A DNA stretch of 64,000 nt from Tieghemiomyces parasiticus (Eukaryota > Kickxellomycota > Dimargaritomycetes > Dimargaritales > Dimargaritaceae), in NCBI GenBank assembly GCA_027575765.1, contig JANBPT010000150.1, positions 1 to 64,000 on the forward strand. The letters are read 5' to 3'. The notes below the pieces were generated by a model, which worked only from the letters and a program-made list of their open reading frames with translations, did not search any database and was not told where the DNA came from. Shown here piece after piece: positions 1-12,973 of the stretch (positions within the stretch are counted from its first letter, which is position 1; every line of letters starts with the position of its first letter). Position numbers and translations under genes: made by a program.

Positions 1-3000
1 GACTGCGTGGTGAGTTGGGACCACCTGTCATTCACCGCTGGTGGTCTTCAAGGTATGGCCCCTCACCTCCCCTTGGCAGGTCCCCTGGTACTAGGAAGCC
101 AGCGGTAGGCCAGAGAGCAACAGAAGGGCGTGGCAGGGTGGGCCGTGGTGGTAAGCAGATGGGGGCTGGGAAAGTAAGGCGTTGTTTGTGCACACACACA
201 CTCTCTCTCGCTAGGCTCCCTGGCCCGACCGTGCTACAGCCAGCTCTTTCTGAGTCAATAACTCTACGCTTCGCACAATGAACAGGCGAAATGATGGGCG
301 TCTGAGAGAGTCCCTGACCTCAGCCCAGTGCTGTCAGTTTGAGGAGTGGCTCTCGTTGGCAGGTAAACTCTAACCCAGGCTTGTCGGATTGTCGAGTAAC
401 TCAATGGGCAGGTGGCTACCTACCAATTTCACACTGGCCTGGCCATGTGTGCCGCATCTCTTTCCACCCACCCACCCGCCCACCGAGGGGAGGAAAAGGG
501 GGGGGGACTTTGCCCAAATCAACCCAGACACCATCGCCCCCCTCTGCTGCTGCGTGAACTGGTCGCATTGGTAACTGGGCGACTAGCGTTGGGAAGAGGG
601 CGAGTCTAGGTATCGACTAAGTGCACGCCGTGATGAAACGAGCCCGGCTCAGCTCCACTTAAGTACACCCTTGGCCATATGACTTGTGCCGCCCGTGGCG
701 TCGGCCGGGGCCTCGACGTTGGAGGCGGGGGATGTCGTCGTTCCAAACAGAACCATGCTGGCTAGATGTTTGAATAGGTCCTGAGTGACCGAGACTGGTT
801 CGCCACTGCCCCCCCTCCTCCTCCTCCCTCCGCACGGCCTGGCGCATCTAGCAGGCGGTATTAGGCCCATCTGCACCTTGGCAGCTGCCAGGCCTAAGCA
901 GACCAACGTCGCCGGGTTTTGACTGAGATTCAGTAACCGGTAGCTTCCAAACTGGTCACACCCAATCGCGTCCGCTTGTCGCCGCCCACCTCCTCCGCAC
1001 ATCACACGTATACAGCCTCCCTCGTGTAGATTTATAAGTGGAATATCACTGGTACTGGCGGCGTGGGGGGGGGTGCGTCTATTTGACTCCGATACTACGA
1101 TACCAATCCCACACCCACGAATCGCTTGGTAGTAGACTGTGCGGTAAAGCCCGGGCCAGGGGTCGGATAGGACATTGCCAGACCACCAGCATGCACACGT
1201 TGGGCGACATTCCCCTGCACTGCAGCTATTGTCAGATGGCTAACCCCTCTCTGCCACCCCCCTTATCCCCTTAGCGCCGGTTCTCACGCTAGTAACGGGC
1301 CAGCCACTGGTCCAGTTGCTGGGGGGACGGGTACTGTTACCATCCGTCGTACTAGCCGGCACTTCATGCATTCCAAAAGTAATTATCTGTAGGAGGGGTC
1401 GCAGCCTAGTGAACGGGCCGCGCAGTGGATGCCTGGGTCAAAGGTGGTTATTCGCAGATAAATGGGCGACCCGTGGCACCATCCGGATTCAGCGGCGGGT
1501 AGGTCCCAGGGTCTGCCTAATCGCCTCGATGCGGCGCCCGTCACGATAACTCCAGCCCTCAGGTATCGTGTGCGATAGCCCGGGTGGTCGGTGACGTCGT
1601 TCGACAGCCTTGTGGGAGGATGGCATATCCTACCGCCGTGTACCCACAGTGCAGACCAGAGATGTGCTCCACCTCCTCCCGAAGCGGCGTCCCAGAAGTG
1701 GACGAATGATGGGCGGGATGGAGAGTCAATCTCCACTGCAAGGCACTAGTATTATTAGTAGCTAAGACGTGCGTATAAAAGTAAACAAGCATTGGTAGGT
1801 CCATCCTGGTCGCAGTGGCCGAGATCCTCACGAGTTCAGGATAGTATAGAGAGGCGGGTGGGGGGAGGGGGAAACTGGCAGCCCCAGAGAGAAGGTGAGA
1901 GCCCGACTCAACTCACTACTGGCATTCCACTGGGTGAAGGTAGGGTTCCACATTGTGCCAGCCCAAGATGGATATCTAGCGATTCGTTAATGCATTGCTG
2001 ACACTCGAGGCCAGTGTCGCAGACGAATAGCGACTGGGGGCTAATCGGCGGAGTGCGCCAGTGCAAGGGTGTGTGGGGGTGGGGGATATCTATGATGGGT
2101 ATTGAGAACGCCAAACCCGCCGCCCACACTAGACCGATCGGCTGCGCTGTGCTGCGATGCGTAGTAAGGGCAAAGTGGCCAAGAGCAGGAGCGACAACTG
2201 GTGGCCACCGACCCTCCATTAATGAGGGTAACCTGGGTTCACCTTGATAGCAACCATGGTAGACGAGGGGGAGGTAACAGGATAAGCAACTCGGCTTTCA
2301 ACCGAGTAAAGCAGGGGGTGCCTAGGCCAGATGGTCGCTCCTTAAAGTAAATAGCCAAGTACAGCCGTCTTGATGGTGGCGGAGTTTGAATTGTAAGGCC
2401 AAGGTAGGAACGGGGCGGATGGACGGGGTGACCGACCGCCCGGGCTATTCGATAGGATCAACGAAGCTGGGTTGCTAGTATAGTCTCCACATAAGGAAAT
2501 CGCCTCCCCCCCCTTCCACAAGTTGGCCCAGCTGCCATCCCAATGCCTTAACTGCCAGTCGCCCGTCTAGCTCACCCGACCAAGGGCGCAGGGCAGGAGA
2601 GAACGGCCCTCTCCAGTGTGAAGCCGGAGGGGCAAGTAACTAGGGGCAGGATTCTGGGGGAGAAGAGTAGGAACCGGTGAGCACACAGCTCCTTAGCAGG
2701 TCAGGGTCATCGCTTTGAATTGCGCAGAGTGAACGAGCGGGTTGTTGAGAGGAGCGGACGGGGGGGGGTGACAGAAGTTGTGGTCGGGCCAATGCATCGG
2801 TCAAGGGGTGGGCGATACGCCGATAGAACCCCAGCAATGATGGCACAGGACGAAGACTGGCCACCTCAGCCCAAGGTGATCTTTTTTTACAGAAAAAAAA
2901 ATATGCTGGGGTCGTGCAAGGCCTAGGTGAGGGAGTGAGCAGCACCAATCGCCAGGGTCCAAGCAGGGATACAGGTAGCTGCCAAATGGCCTCTGAGTGG

Positions 3001-5067
3001 TAACCAAGAATAGTGCGCACTAGGTGGTGTAAAGGTGATCGTTGTCCAGTAGAGTGCATTGCAAATGGGGACTTGGGCAAGGAAGGCGACGAGGAGGTGG
3101 GGCCGGGGAGAGGAGGTGTCGGGCTCATGAGGTGGTGGGCAACGACGAGAGGGGGGAGGGTTCATGCACTGATGGAAGGGCCCGAATACAGCCACCAGTT
3201 CCCCCACCCTCCTTGCTGCTGAGCGGCTTACCCCAGAACGTTTCAAAAGGGAGCGGCAGTTGGGAAAGCGAAGCAGTACGGGCTGTGAGTAAACAAAAGC
3301 GGGTCAAATCAAAACAAGCGTGGCTCCGGCGAAGTGTGAAGCCCCGGGTTTATAGTTGGCAACGGGTAAGGCTTAAGCGTATCCCCAAGGGTATCCAGTC
3401 GCTTAACAGGATAATCTTACGTCGGGACCTAAGGTAGAACCAATACGAAATGAGGGTGGGTTGGACGTATGGAGGCAACTTGGATTGGCGTTAAGAAAGG
3501 TAGAATGAGGAGTGAGGGAGATTATAAGCAAACTAAAACAGGGCTTGTAGTTTTGGGGTAGGGTTCGAAAATAGGGAAACTCAAGGAATCCGCTGGGCTG
3601 CCTAAACCTCGTCGGTCTACACATCCCCGGGTCCGACCAAGGCCCGGCTTTGGGCCTGCATTGTGGCATCTGCAGATAGATGAATAGGGGTGCCAGGCTA
3701 ATGCGCATAGAGTCAATCCCCCAAATTATAGCCAGCAACCAATACGGAAGGGCCCTAATCAGGGGTCTCCACCTACACGGGAAGCGGACTTTAAAAACAC
3801 CACAAAAAATAAACGGTCCAGGGGACGGTTCATGTCAACCCCCCCTCCCTCCTTTTGCCTCTCTTTGTCCCTCCCCACCGACTTCGCAATATCCTCCCTC
3901 CCCAATCCCTGTAAAGCACTCTATGTAAAAAGAAAAAAAAAGGCCTGTAGCGATCGCCTTTGCCCCTCGCTCGCACTCGCTGGCCCCTGGTCCCGCAACC
4001 CCACCTGCCTATTCCCTTTAAACGGTGAGGAAACAGGGCGGGGGGGGGGGTAATGACCCACTCACAGGCGTCGATATCGACGGCTGTCCAGAGAGCACCG
4101 CTAGATCCCTCAATGGACTGGCTTCCCCCCTATACCAAATACCACCCACTGCCCGTTCGCATATAAATACACGGGCATCCGTCCCTAGCGACAACCAACT
4201 ATCGACCCGATCCGTAAATTACGTCTCCCGTCTCCTTGCCCAATGTCCCTTCTGCATCTGACACTTTGATTTCTAGCCCACCACTCGCTACCCGAACATC
4301 CAGCTACCTGCGCTACCCAGCCCCGCCCCTCTCAACCCTATACCCTTGTACTTTTTAACCCTGCTCGTCTATCCCACACACTTCATCCGCATTAATTTCG
4401 CATCACTTTGCTCTACCCGCACGCTCCACTAGCGCTTACTACCCAACCTCTAACGTCTCGCCGCACGTTTTCCTTCTTTTTTCTACTCCTGCCCCCAAAT
4501 TATTTCTCACTTGGTCGCCTGGCACATACACACAAATACTCTCCCCTTGTACCTTAGTTATCTCGCCCCCGCTGACCGACCCACCACGCTTCATACCCAG
4601 CGTTGAATGCCCCGCCCCCATTTTCATACCCGATCCCAACTCCTTGTTAGTTCCAACTCCGCACCCTTCAGCCCCGTCGCACTAGCCTCCCCTCACCGTG
4701 GCACAAGTACCCCTCCCGCGCTTGGCTGTTCAAACTCCGCTCTGAGACGCTCCTCCTCATCTGCGCCGATCTCCTCACCTGACCACGACTCCTAGCTCAA
4801 GCACCTGAACCGAACCAAGCACCCCTCAATACCCACCCCTTAGAGAACGCCACCTCCCCCCAACTCCTCGGCCAGAAACACTGGGCAACGTTGTCTCGCC
4901 TGCCATCTGACCCCTTTCTATCCTGTGTCCGTGCATCCATCTGCCCGCTCCTGTCGACCTAACCCCACCAGCTTCCGCAGGCCGTACTTGACAGGCTACA
5001 CTGTTTCAGCCCCACTTTAGTCCGTCCCCTGTTGTCTCTTCCCGCTAGCCCTTCTATCCTTGTCAAC
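1..5067. other. gene-poor region; C/T-rich leader upstream of forkhead gene
   Basis: I see no convincing gene between 1 and about 4270. The open frames are short, overlap on both strands, are full of Pro, Arg, Ser and Gly as expected from random GC-rich DNA, and lack recognisable motifs. From about 4270 to 5067 the plus strand is markedly enriched in C and T. This is plausibly the promoter and 5' untranslated region of the forkhead gene that starts at 5068; pyrimidine-rich leaders are common before fungal start codons. A spliced gene with very short exons could have been missed. Confidence 0.5.
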
Positions 5068-6792
5068 ATGGACTCCTACTGCCTTCCTGTCTCTGCTAGC
5101 GACGTGCATGCCGCGCTAGCCTCCTTGGCCACACCCGAGTTGACTCGCTGCCACACATACACTCCCATGACCACTTCCGCCGCCGTCCTCACGCCCTGCG
5201 CCTCAGCCGTCACCTCGCCACCCACCCCTCTGCCCATTGGTTCCAATTCTTCCCCGCCTAGCACCCCTGTCGTGTTCAACACGCCAACCGCTGCCGATGT
5301 GCTTGCCGCCTGCGGCACGCCTGTCTACTCGCCGGCCCCGACGGACCCCAGCGTCAAGCCCAATTTCTCGTACGCTTCCCTGATCGCTCAAGCCATCCTT
5401 GCCTCACCCGAGCGTAAAATGACGCTTAGCAGTGTGTACAAGTGGATCGTGGAGAACCACCCCTATTATCAGGGCCGCGACGCCGGCTGGCAAAACTCCA
5501 TTCGCCACAACCTGTCGCTGAACAAGTGCTTCGTCAAGGTCGCCCGCACCGACAAGGAGCCCGGAAAGGGCTCCTTTTGGACCATCGACGCTGCCTTCCT
5601 CAACTGTTTCGATAATGGTGTGTTCCGCAAGGCCCGGGGTAACCAACCCCGTAAGGCGACTAGCGTTGTCAAGCTCTCCCGCTCGGCCTCTGCCAATGCT
5701 TCTCTCCACAACGAGAACGCCGTCACCGCGACTCCTACGCCGACTTCGCGCAGCACCAAGCGCTCCCGCTCCGTGGCCCAGCTTGAGACCCCCGATGAGG
5801 CCACTCCTGTTCGCAAGATCAACGTTCCCACTGGCTTGGTGAAGAGAGCCTCCGCCAAGCGCACTAAGACTTCTGAAGTCCCGCTGGCCACACCCCACCC
5901 GACCCCGTCGCAGGTCCCAGACCCCTCGCCGATCCCCACCACTGCCACCCCCGCGCTCACTCCGCCTAACGCGGCCGCGCAATTGGCCCTCTCTTCATCC
6001 AACCTGATGGCTGATCCAACCATTCTCCACGACGCTGCCCTGCCGGCTGCATTGGGCGCCGCTTATGCCCAGTCGCAACTACTCGGCCTCAACTCCGATG
6101 CCCTGACGCAGCTCTTTACCCCCGGGCGGACCGACGCCCCGCTCCCAGCAAACCTATTCGCTGGCTGGGATAATTTGGCTGCCTTTCCCTCGCCTGCTGC
6201 ATCTGTCTCCACGGTTGCCGAAGACTCGATGCTGTCCCCCACCTCGCCGATGTACCCGTTCACTTCGAATCCTATGATGTCCGTGCCGGTCTCACCCAGC
6301 GTCTCGCACTTTGCCCAGCAGGCTGCCTATATCAACGAATCGTTTTCCCCCTTTCGTAGTCCCTATGATGCCATGTCGACCGGGTCTATTTCTACCCCTA
6401 CCCCGGCCGGTCGGCCTAACAACAATTTCGCCAAAGTGCCTTTTAGCGTTCCATCGACCATCCCGACCCAGGGCTCTAGCAACCCTGGCACCCCTCAAGT
6501 CTCCGTGCCGGCGGTGAACCCGGCAGCTCTCCACGTGAACCTCGGGTTCGACGACGTGAGTGGCCTCGACCTGGCGGTTTCTTCCCAACTGCCCATATCG
6601 TCATCCGCCACCCATCGCAGTGAGTTTACGGCGGTCTGCACCGACCCGATCCTCGCGACTGCTGGCGACGGCGGTCCGATCCTAAACGAAAGTGTCTTTG
6701 ATGAGCTCTTGAGCGGTGCCAACTGGAATATCATTGCCGCGGAAACCTTCGGCAATGGGTCTGACGTGAACCTGTTCATGGGCGCATTTTAA
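5068..6792 (+). CDS. forkhead (winged-helix) transcription factor
   Basis: Single-exon gene of 574 codons. Residues about 97-185 form a complete forkhead DNA-binding domain: it opens with [14 protein letters not shown], contains the recognition-helix core [15 protein letters not shown], and closes with the wing segment KGSFWTID. This is the signature of the family, which binds RYAAAYA-type sites in the nucleus. The flanks (1-95 and 190-574) are Ser/Thr/Pro-rich and low-complexity with many TP/SP sites, typical of regulated activation regions. I chose the ATG at 5068 because the frame upstream has no ATG before the C/T-rich leader. No FHA domain is visible, so it resembles the Hcm1/Sep1 type more than Fkh1/Fkh2. 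The exact orthologue is not established. Confidence 0.93.
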   Translation: MDSYCLPVSASDVHAALASLATPELTRCHTYTPMTTSAAVLTPCASAVTSPPTPLPIGSNSSPPSTPVVFNTPTAADVLAACGTPVYSPAPTDPSVKPNFSYASLIAQAILASPERKMTLSSVYKWIVENHPYYQGRDAGWQNSIRHNLSLNKCFVKVARTDKEPGKGSFWTIDAAFLNCFDNGVFRKARGNQPRKATSVVKLSRSASANASLHNENAVTATPTPTSRSTKRSRSVAQLETPDEATPVRKINVPTGLVKRASAKRTKTSEVPLATPHPTPSQVPDPSPIPTTATPALTPPNAAAQLALSSSNLMADPTILHDAALPAALGAAYAQSQLLGLNSDALTQLFTPGRTDAPLPANLFAGWDNLAAFPSPAASVSTVAEDSMLSPTSPMYPFTSNPMMSVPVSPSVSHFAQQAAYINESFSPFRSPYDAMSTGSISTPTPAGRPNNNFAKVPFSVPSTIPTQGSSNPGTPQVSVPAVNPAALHVNLGFDDVSGLDLAVSSQLPISSSATHRSEFTAVCTDPILATAGDGGPILNESVFDELLSGANWNIIAAETFGNGSDVNLFMGAF

Positions 6793-7341
6793 GATGACCA
6801 GCCTGTTTGCCGTCGTGGTATTACGTTGACTTGTATTTTTAATGCTTCCCCAACCCCTTCTGAGCGTTCCACTACCCGGGCGGCTGAATAATTATAGTTC
6901 GCCGCGCCAAGTTGCTGCACAACTTATTGTAGTCTCGCCATCGGCTCACTCTTTCAAGCCATTCGCCACTTCTATGCATATCCCCCTCGCACATATATAT
7001 AGCCGTATCATATTGTACACATACCCACCCCACGTTAATAACAAAACCGTCATCTAAGCCAAATGAGTCTTTGTCGTTGAACTATACTGATAGCAAGGAA
7101 CGTTACTGTCTTGGGTATCCGGTTTCGTGCGCTGTTGGCACACGGCTACTCATTCGCATCATTTGAATGGATTTTGACGTGAACCGTTTGCGCAGATAAT
7201 CGTCAACGGACAGATACCATTCCAGTGGCTCTGGGACGTACTTACGAAAACCGAGGTGGTGGATGATAGCAGCCAGTGATTGGAGTATATCGTGAGGCTG
7301 CGACAACCGAAACTTGGTTTGATGCATTTGAATCGAAACTT
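6793..7341. other. 3' region of forkhead gene and spacer
   Basis: AT-richer sequence that probably holds the forkhead 3' untranslated region and terminator. A 74-codon minus-strand frame at 7103-7327 begins with ATG and has a GTAAGT donor-like site inside it, but I do not recognise it. Confidence 0.4.
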
Positions 7342-7647
7342 TTAACTCCCCTGAAGGTTATTGACCAGTAGGGTATCATAAGTGGGCAGATGGCGTCGGG
7401 ATTCCTCGGCAGCAATTACCAACGTGTAGTAGATAATGCCCGCGGAAGAGCCTAATAGGTCCTAGGGATACGAAACTGTTAGAGACAGTTCGGAGTAAGA
7501 GGTTGGGATTGGAGACATGAGGTGCAATGGAAACAATTAGGATAGGGAGTAGCCAGCGGGTAACGATACACGGGAAGCGAAGGTAGGGAATAACGCGGGT
7601 TTATATAGGCACGAGCTAAAAAACAATTGCGGTAGGCGGGTAGCCAT
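7342..7647 (-). CDS. possible tiny spliced gene, mitochondrial-type membrane protein
   Basis: Tentative two-exon model. Exon 2 (7461-7342, after a TAG acceptor) reads 39 residues to a stop, including a hydrophobic run AGIIYYTLVIA followed by a charged segment EESRRHLPTYDTLL; this looks like real protein. A possible exon 1 (7647-7570) encodes a Met-initiated, Arg/Lys-containing, acid-free stretch like a mitochondrial targeting peptide and ends in frame at a GTATCG donor. The product would be about 65 residues with one membrane segment, the size of small respiratory-chain or translocase subunits. A TATA-like stretch near 7594-7602 lies inside the proposed exon 1, so the true start may instead be downstream. 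No family assigned. Confidence 0.28.
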
Positions 7648-10448
7648 TACCCGGCCGGGCACCGTTTCGAACGCGTTCAGGAGACGAGGGATGATCAAAA
7701 CATTCGACCAGCAGAAAGTACACACTCTACCAAAAAAAGAAGAATAATACAAAGGGCACAATGTCTGTGTACCTCTGGAAGTCACTCTCCCCTCCACCTC
7801 TCAGCCTCGCACTACCTAAAACGGCAAATGCTAAGTATATCGACTGTTCCGGACGCGCTTCCTCCTCCTCTTCTCCCTTCAAAGCGGGAGAGAAAAAAAA
7901 CAATAACAAGAGAGTACGCGTGCGGGATGCATAGCGAGTGGTTACCCTCATAGTCAAGACTGTGGTTTGAGATCCTTACAAAACAACAACAACACGACCA
8001 CCGGGAATGGAGGAAGGGGGGAGGGAAAGGGATTGGTACGGGGGAAAGTGTGTGGACGGGAGAAAAGAGTAAATAGTAACTAGCCGATGAAAATAACGCG
8101 TAACGAAAGCACTGGTAATGAGTGTGGATGGAGAGGGAGTGAGGGCGGTAGTGGGGAGAAAGGGGAGAGATAAGGTGTGTGTGTGCGTGTGTGGAGGGGG
8201 GATTTGGCTGTGTGATGGGATTGTGTTGTTTATTTTCGTCCGATTACGGGTATTAGGACGGACAGCTAGCCAGAGGAGATATAAACAATTGGGGGGGAGA
8301 CGGCTATCCTCACCCAAAAACAACAATAGTTAACGTTAGGCTATAGTAGGGATACGAAGATCAGGGTTTGCCCTGGGTAAGGTATTAGCGACGACAAAGC
8401 TTTACAACCCACCCGCCAACACGATGAAAAGAAACCTCCTCCCGTCCCCCTTCGCCTCCTGGGTCGCCCACATGGCAGCTCTAGAAACTGCGGGCTTGGG
8501 AGGGGGAGGAGTTGTGAATGAACGAGAGTCCTGCAGCGGCCAAACCCAAAATTAAGCCGAAGCGTGTAAGGAGCAGACGGAGCGGGATTGGGGGAGAGTG
8601 GAGGGCAGACGAAAGGTGTAAATCTTCAGTAGGGGAGGGCAACGGGTTCAGTGTCTCACTGCACTGTACATCCTATCACACCTCCTTTTTTTTCCCCTCC
8701 CTCCTCCTCATCCTTGCAATGCCCATCTCGTCCTTTTCAGTAGGCTTCACTATAAGTTAAGCGTTCATCCGTTTGACACTGCTTTCAGTAGGTTTGTAAG
8801 TCCCTTCTATCTCCCACCCATTGACTCCGTGCCCCTTGGATTGGGGCTGAAGGATGAGGGGGCTTCGGTACGTCTGGTCGATAACTACGACTGACCCGTT
8901 GGAGTCTGACGAGCCGGTTTCCAGGCCTGGCGGGGTGAATGATTATTTTTTTTTCTGATTTTCTTAACTCGTCTCTTCTACTTTTATAAACAAAGGTCTA
9001 CTGGATGGATGATGATTATTCTTATTTTTCTTACTGTGGTACTGGCCGATCGGACTGGTACTTGATTTGTCATTCATAGTCTCTCTCGAGTCCCATCAGA
9101 GCTGATGGCTAGGCGTGGTTCGACTTTGTTTTGGTTATGATTGTTTAGGGTTAGAGGTCGCAATTTCTCCCTTTTTTTTATAGTGCATTTCGCCGTTGCT
9201 AGATAGAGGACTTCGGATAGGCTAGCAAGGCTTCAACGTGTCCCGCCTATCGGCGACGAAACGCGTCGAATTGGTAGTGTAACCTCACCTCCATGCACGT
9301 ACATACAGATAGGTGCACTCATAATCGCCGTCTCCACACTCTGCCAACCATGGCTTCAGTTGATGGGTGTGCGAGAATTGGCCTAACCGTTGTTTTGGTT
9401 ATGTTCTATTTATAAATAATGATTATAAAAAGCACCTTCTACTCTCTCTCGGCTGCTCAATCGGTCGCGACTAGGATCGTATGCGTGTCTCCAGGGCTTG
9501 TTTACATGTTTTGGACCATTTCTCGGGCTCCTCATTAAAGTGGCAGGGAGTGTAAGGAGGAGTGGGTGGTTAAAGCAGTTTAATAAAAGTAAAGGAGACA
9601 TCCCAGCGTTGACAGGCAAGACGAACCAGTTACACCGCAAAGTCCCGCGACTCACAGATGAAGGCCTTAGCAATTAATGTATAGAGAATCCGTCCTTGAC
9701 AAGAGACCCCCCCCTCCTCCTCCTTCCAGACGCAGTCTAATCTTTATGATTACGACGTTACCCTTCGTGTGATTGATTAAACCCCCCTACGTCAGGCCCC
9801 TCCTGGTCTTTTTTTACCACGTGTGGGTAGCTGCTGCTAGACATGTCGTCTCGGTGTTATCTTTAACATGCTCGACAAGATGCACCCGGGCTAGTCCGAG
9901 CCGGCTGAGAGCTAAACAATAGCAAAAGGTATTGGCTTATACAGTTACCGTCAGCCTGCGTCCTTACATCCCCCCCAGTTAGCCCTCACTCTGCAGCTGC
10001 TTGGCGACACGCCTCCGTGCAGTAGATCACTGAAGCTGAACGCTACGTTAATTATTGTACGCTTTTAGGGGATTGGCTCTAGGGGAGTCCTCTATCACCT
10101 CATCATTGGGTGCGAGGCCAAGCTTAATTTTAACCTTTTTGGCTCGGACCTATTCGTACTAGTCCGATCTCCCAGCCCAAGGATGAAACGAAGCAATTTA
10201 ATTATCAGCACGGACATGGGAGGAAAGATGGAAAATAATGAATGAGGGGGAGGAGAAGATAAATCAAACGTCAACTACTAAAAGTTTCAGACAGAGCCTT
10301 AATGCCGGGATAGAGAGAAGAAGGAGGAGTAGAAGTGGGGGGGGGAGATTGTGCCAGCCAAAAAGGGGAAATGCCATGGTGGGAGACAAACACAAAACAA
10401 CCCTCGTTGCCTTGTTGAGCTGCTACCGTCTGGGGGCCGGGTAAGACC
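7648..10448. other. long spacer, no gene recognised
   Basis: Contains short homopolymer and dinucleotide tracts (for example a GT-rich run near 8175-8193) and AT-rich patches, but no frame with a recognisable domain. The open frames on both strands have random-looking composition. Confidence 0.45.
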
Positions 10449-11324
10449 CTAGGCAGTCTTCTTAGTAGGGGCGGCCTGGCCAGCAACGGGTTTCTTGGTG
10501 TAGGTCTTGAAAAAGAACTGGATAAAGAGCAGGAGGTAGGAGGAGAGCAAACCGCATCCAAAGAGGGCGGCGGTCTCGGTACCGGTGCAGGTGCCCATGT
10601 TGGGGAGGTGGGGGTAGTAGGCGGTGGCAAAGTAGGTATAGGTGCAGAAATAAACGAAGCCGAGGTCAATGATGAACTGGGTGATCTGGAACAGAGTGAG
10701 GTACTTCTTCCACCAGATCTTGACGCCGCAGCTGGCGCGCCAGTAGTAGTAGTACATGAGCACATGGACGGCCAGGTTGAGGGTGATGGGCACGTACGAC
10801 ACGGCGGTACGGCCGTTGAGCTGAGTGAAGCACAGCAGCATGGTGAGACTGTGGTGGTAGTAGTGCAGAAACTCAAGCTTCTTCTTGCGCAGCACCAGGA
10901 ACACCGTGTCAATCAACTCGTAGTACTTGGTCAGGTAGTTGAGATAGTAGAGGAGCTCCAGGGGCTGAGTCCAGGCCCCAGAGTTGCACACCGAGTAAAA
11001 CACGCCGTGCTCGCGAACGATGGGCACAATCTGCTCCAAAAATAGGAGAAGTAGTCCGCCGGAGATGACCGTCAGCACAAAGTTGTGCAGCTGAAAGAGG
11101 AAGTTGGCCCGGATGGGCTTGAAGTTCTTCATGACGACCTGTCCGCCAAAGATGACCACGAAGTAGGCCATCATGATGGCGAACGACTCCCGGTTGGTCG
11201 ACAATGGAGTCTCCCCGCGCACGTACTCGAACGAGTCGGCGGGGTGGCCCGTGACGAGCTCGTAGCCGCGGGCGAAATAGTCATAAAGATAGACCGGGAA
11301 GACCTGGGTGGCGCTAGTCGGCAT
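10449..11324 (-). CDS. very-long-chain fatty acid elongase (ELO family)
   Basis: Single-exon gene of 291 residues. ELO proteins are the condensing enzymes of the ER elongation cycle, joining malonyl-CoA to an acyl-CoA. The diagnostic histidine box HYYHH lies at residues 154-158, preceded by the family segment KYYELIDTVFLVLRKK (133-149) and followed by the NLAVHVLMYYYY helix. About seven hydrophobic segments are present, as expected. The protein ends -KKTA, a canonical C-terminal dilysine (KKXX) ER-retrieval signal. Length fits animal-like ELOVL and many fungal ELO proteins. Substrate class (saturated or polyunsaturated) cannot be decided by eye; the HXXHH with YY in the variable positions is seen in several subgroups. 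The ATG at 11324 is the first in frame after an untranslated stretch. Confidence 0.93.
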   Translation of the reverse strand: MPTSATQVFPVYLYDYFARGYELVTGHPADSFEYVRGETPLSTNRESFAIMMAYFVVIFGGQVVMKNFKPIRANFLFQLHNFVLTVISGGLLLLFLEQIVPIVREHGVFYSVCNSGAWTQPLELLYYLNYLTKYYELIDTVFLVLRKKKLEFLHYYHHSLTMLLCFTQLNGRTAVSYVPITLNLAVHVLMYYYYWRASCGVKIWWKKYLTLFQITQFIIDLGFVYFCTYTYFATAYYPHLPNMGTCTGTETAALFGCGLLSSYLLLFIQFFFKTYTKKPVAGQAAPTKKTA

Positions 11325-12973
11325 GGCTGCCAGGATGGGAGCGTGGAAAGAGGCGTAGAGGAGGAGAGGGTGCGGCGGCGGTTAGAATTGACTTCCCAGA
11401 AGCGGCGAGGGGGGGGGGATAAATTTAGTATGAGTGGGAGAGGAGCTCCTGCTCTGACGTTGCCTGGTGGATCCGGCGGGATCGGACCGAGCTCTTTATC
11501 AGATGCTGCGGAGGATCGAGATCGAGAGATGGCGTCTGGCGGAGTTGGATGGGGTAGGAGTGCCCAGGCGGAAGGTAACTTACTTGCTCAACGAGGGAGG
11601 GGGACCAGAGGGGTCGAGTGATGAACTGAGGGATGAGAGGGGTACCGAAAAACAAAACTATATTAAAGGACGGCAAGGAACGTAAGTATGTATAAAGAGG
11701 CAGAGTCGTAACCCGCAAGGCCAAGGGTGCGACAGGGTGGATAAAGGTCTTCGGCAACTATAGCCCGTTGAAGGTAATAAACCGAAAGGGCGGGAGAGGC
11801 GGACCGGCTGGGAAGGCGGGTGCCGTGCTCCGATTAACTTAGCAAGTGCCTTTGGAGCTTGCACGTGAGGTGCTGGGCAGAAGCCGTGCTCTTGTGCGGG
11901 GGGAGGGGGAGCGGGCCTGACTTAGGGGTGAGGCCGTGGCGCCGCGTAGTAGCACAGCGGGGGGCAAAAAAAAATATCATAATAAGTTCCTGCACACCAT
12001 GCGCACCTAGCGCAGGCCACTCCCGCCCTCTCCGCCCCTGCCTTTTCTCCTATAGTGTCGCCGATTGCGCTGGGCATTTCCTTCCTCCCACGACTACTTC
12101 GCCAGCCACCTTCCCGAGTGTGCTGGGTGTGGGCAACGGTCCTGCCGATCATCGGGACGAAGCCCTCTGCCCACTCCTAGCCATCACCTTAATTTTCACC
12201 TGACAGAACGGGTGGGGTCCTGCGAGCATGGTCGATCAGGCCAACCCGTTTGCCATGGCGGTTGGGAGTTTGGCCCAATGGGCAGGGCCTCACGCCGGTG
12301 GAATGCGGTCGTATCAACCACTACAGCAGCCACGATTTACACATCCAGGCGAGGGGTGTGTGTCTTCCTGGGTGAACGGGGCCCCGTCGACCTAGACCCC
12401 GTGGCGCCCCCTATCGTGGATTGGGGCCCGCCGTGGCCCTGGGTGGCACCTCCACCAGTGGCTACATAAACGTACTTTCCTAGGCCTTATCTGCACTAAG
12501 GTAGCGTCTAGCACACTGGGCCAGCGTTGAATGTCCATGGCAGAAGTCCGGAGTAGCGCTGAACGGACATGTGGCGTGACAAAAGGCTGGGCCGTTTAGC
12601 CACATTAGTGTAGCAGCCTGAAAATATGACCAGATCGTCAGGGTAGAGGCCGCTCCGGATCCGCCGTTGCACATGGCCAACAATGGAGGGCTGGTTCCCC
12701 CCCCCTTTTATCTCGGCGCACTACGTTGGGGACCAAAGCTGCCCTGAAGCATTTCACTTTCCTACCAGCAGGCCTATACATGAGTGTTGGGACTTGGTTG
12801 CCTTATTCTCTAACCTTGTTAAATCCACATTCCCCTGTCCCATTCTACTGTCACGTGCCAATCGTATCATCGGCCCACTAGCCCTTCCCACCACCACACG
12901 GTATCCCACACACCAATTTCGTCTAGAGAATCCATTTCAGCACCGGAGGACTACTGTCATAATCTGTATTTGG
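11325..12973. other. spacer, no gene recognised
   Basis: Probably holds the promoter and 5' untranslated region of the elongase gene (minus strand) and the 3' region of the SLIRP-like gene. Open frames at 12065-12469 and 12683-13087 (plus) have no domain signature and the second runs across real exon sequence of the opposite strand. Confidence 0.45.

Noticed and set aside
2640..3128. 162-codon minus-strand frame in the left gene-poor region
   Set aside because: Low-complexity Pro/Ser/Arg composition, overlapping frames on the other strand, no motif and no splice support.
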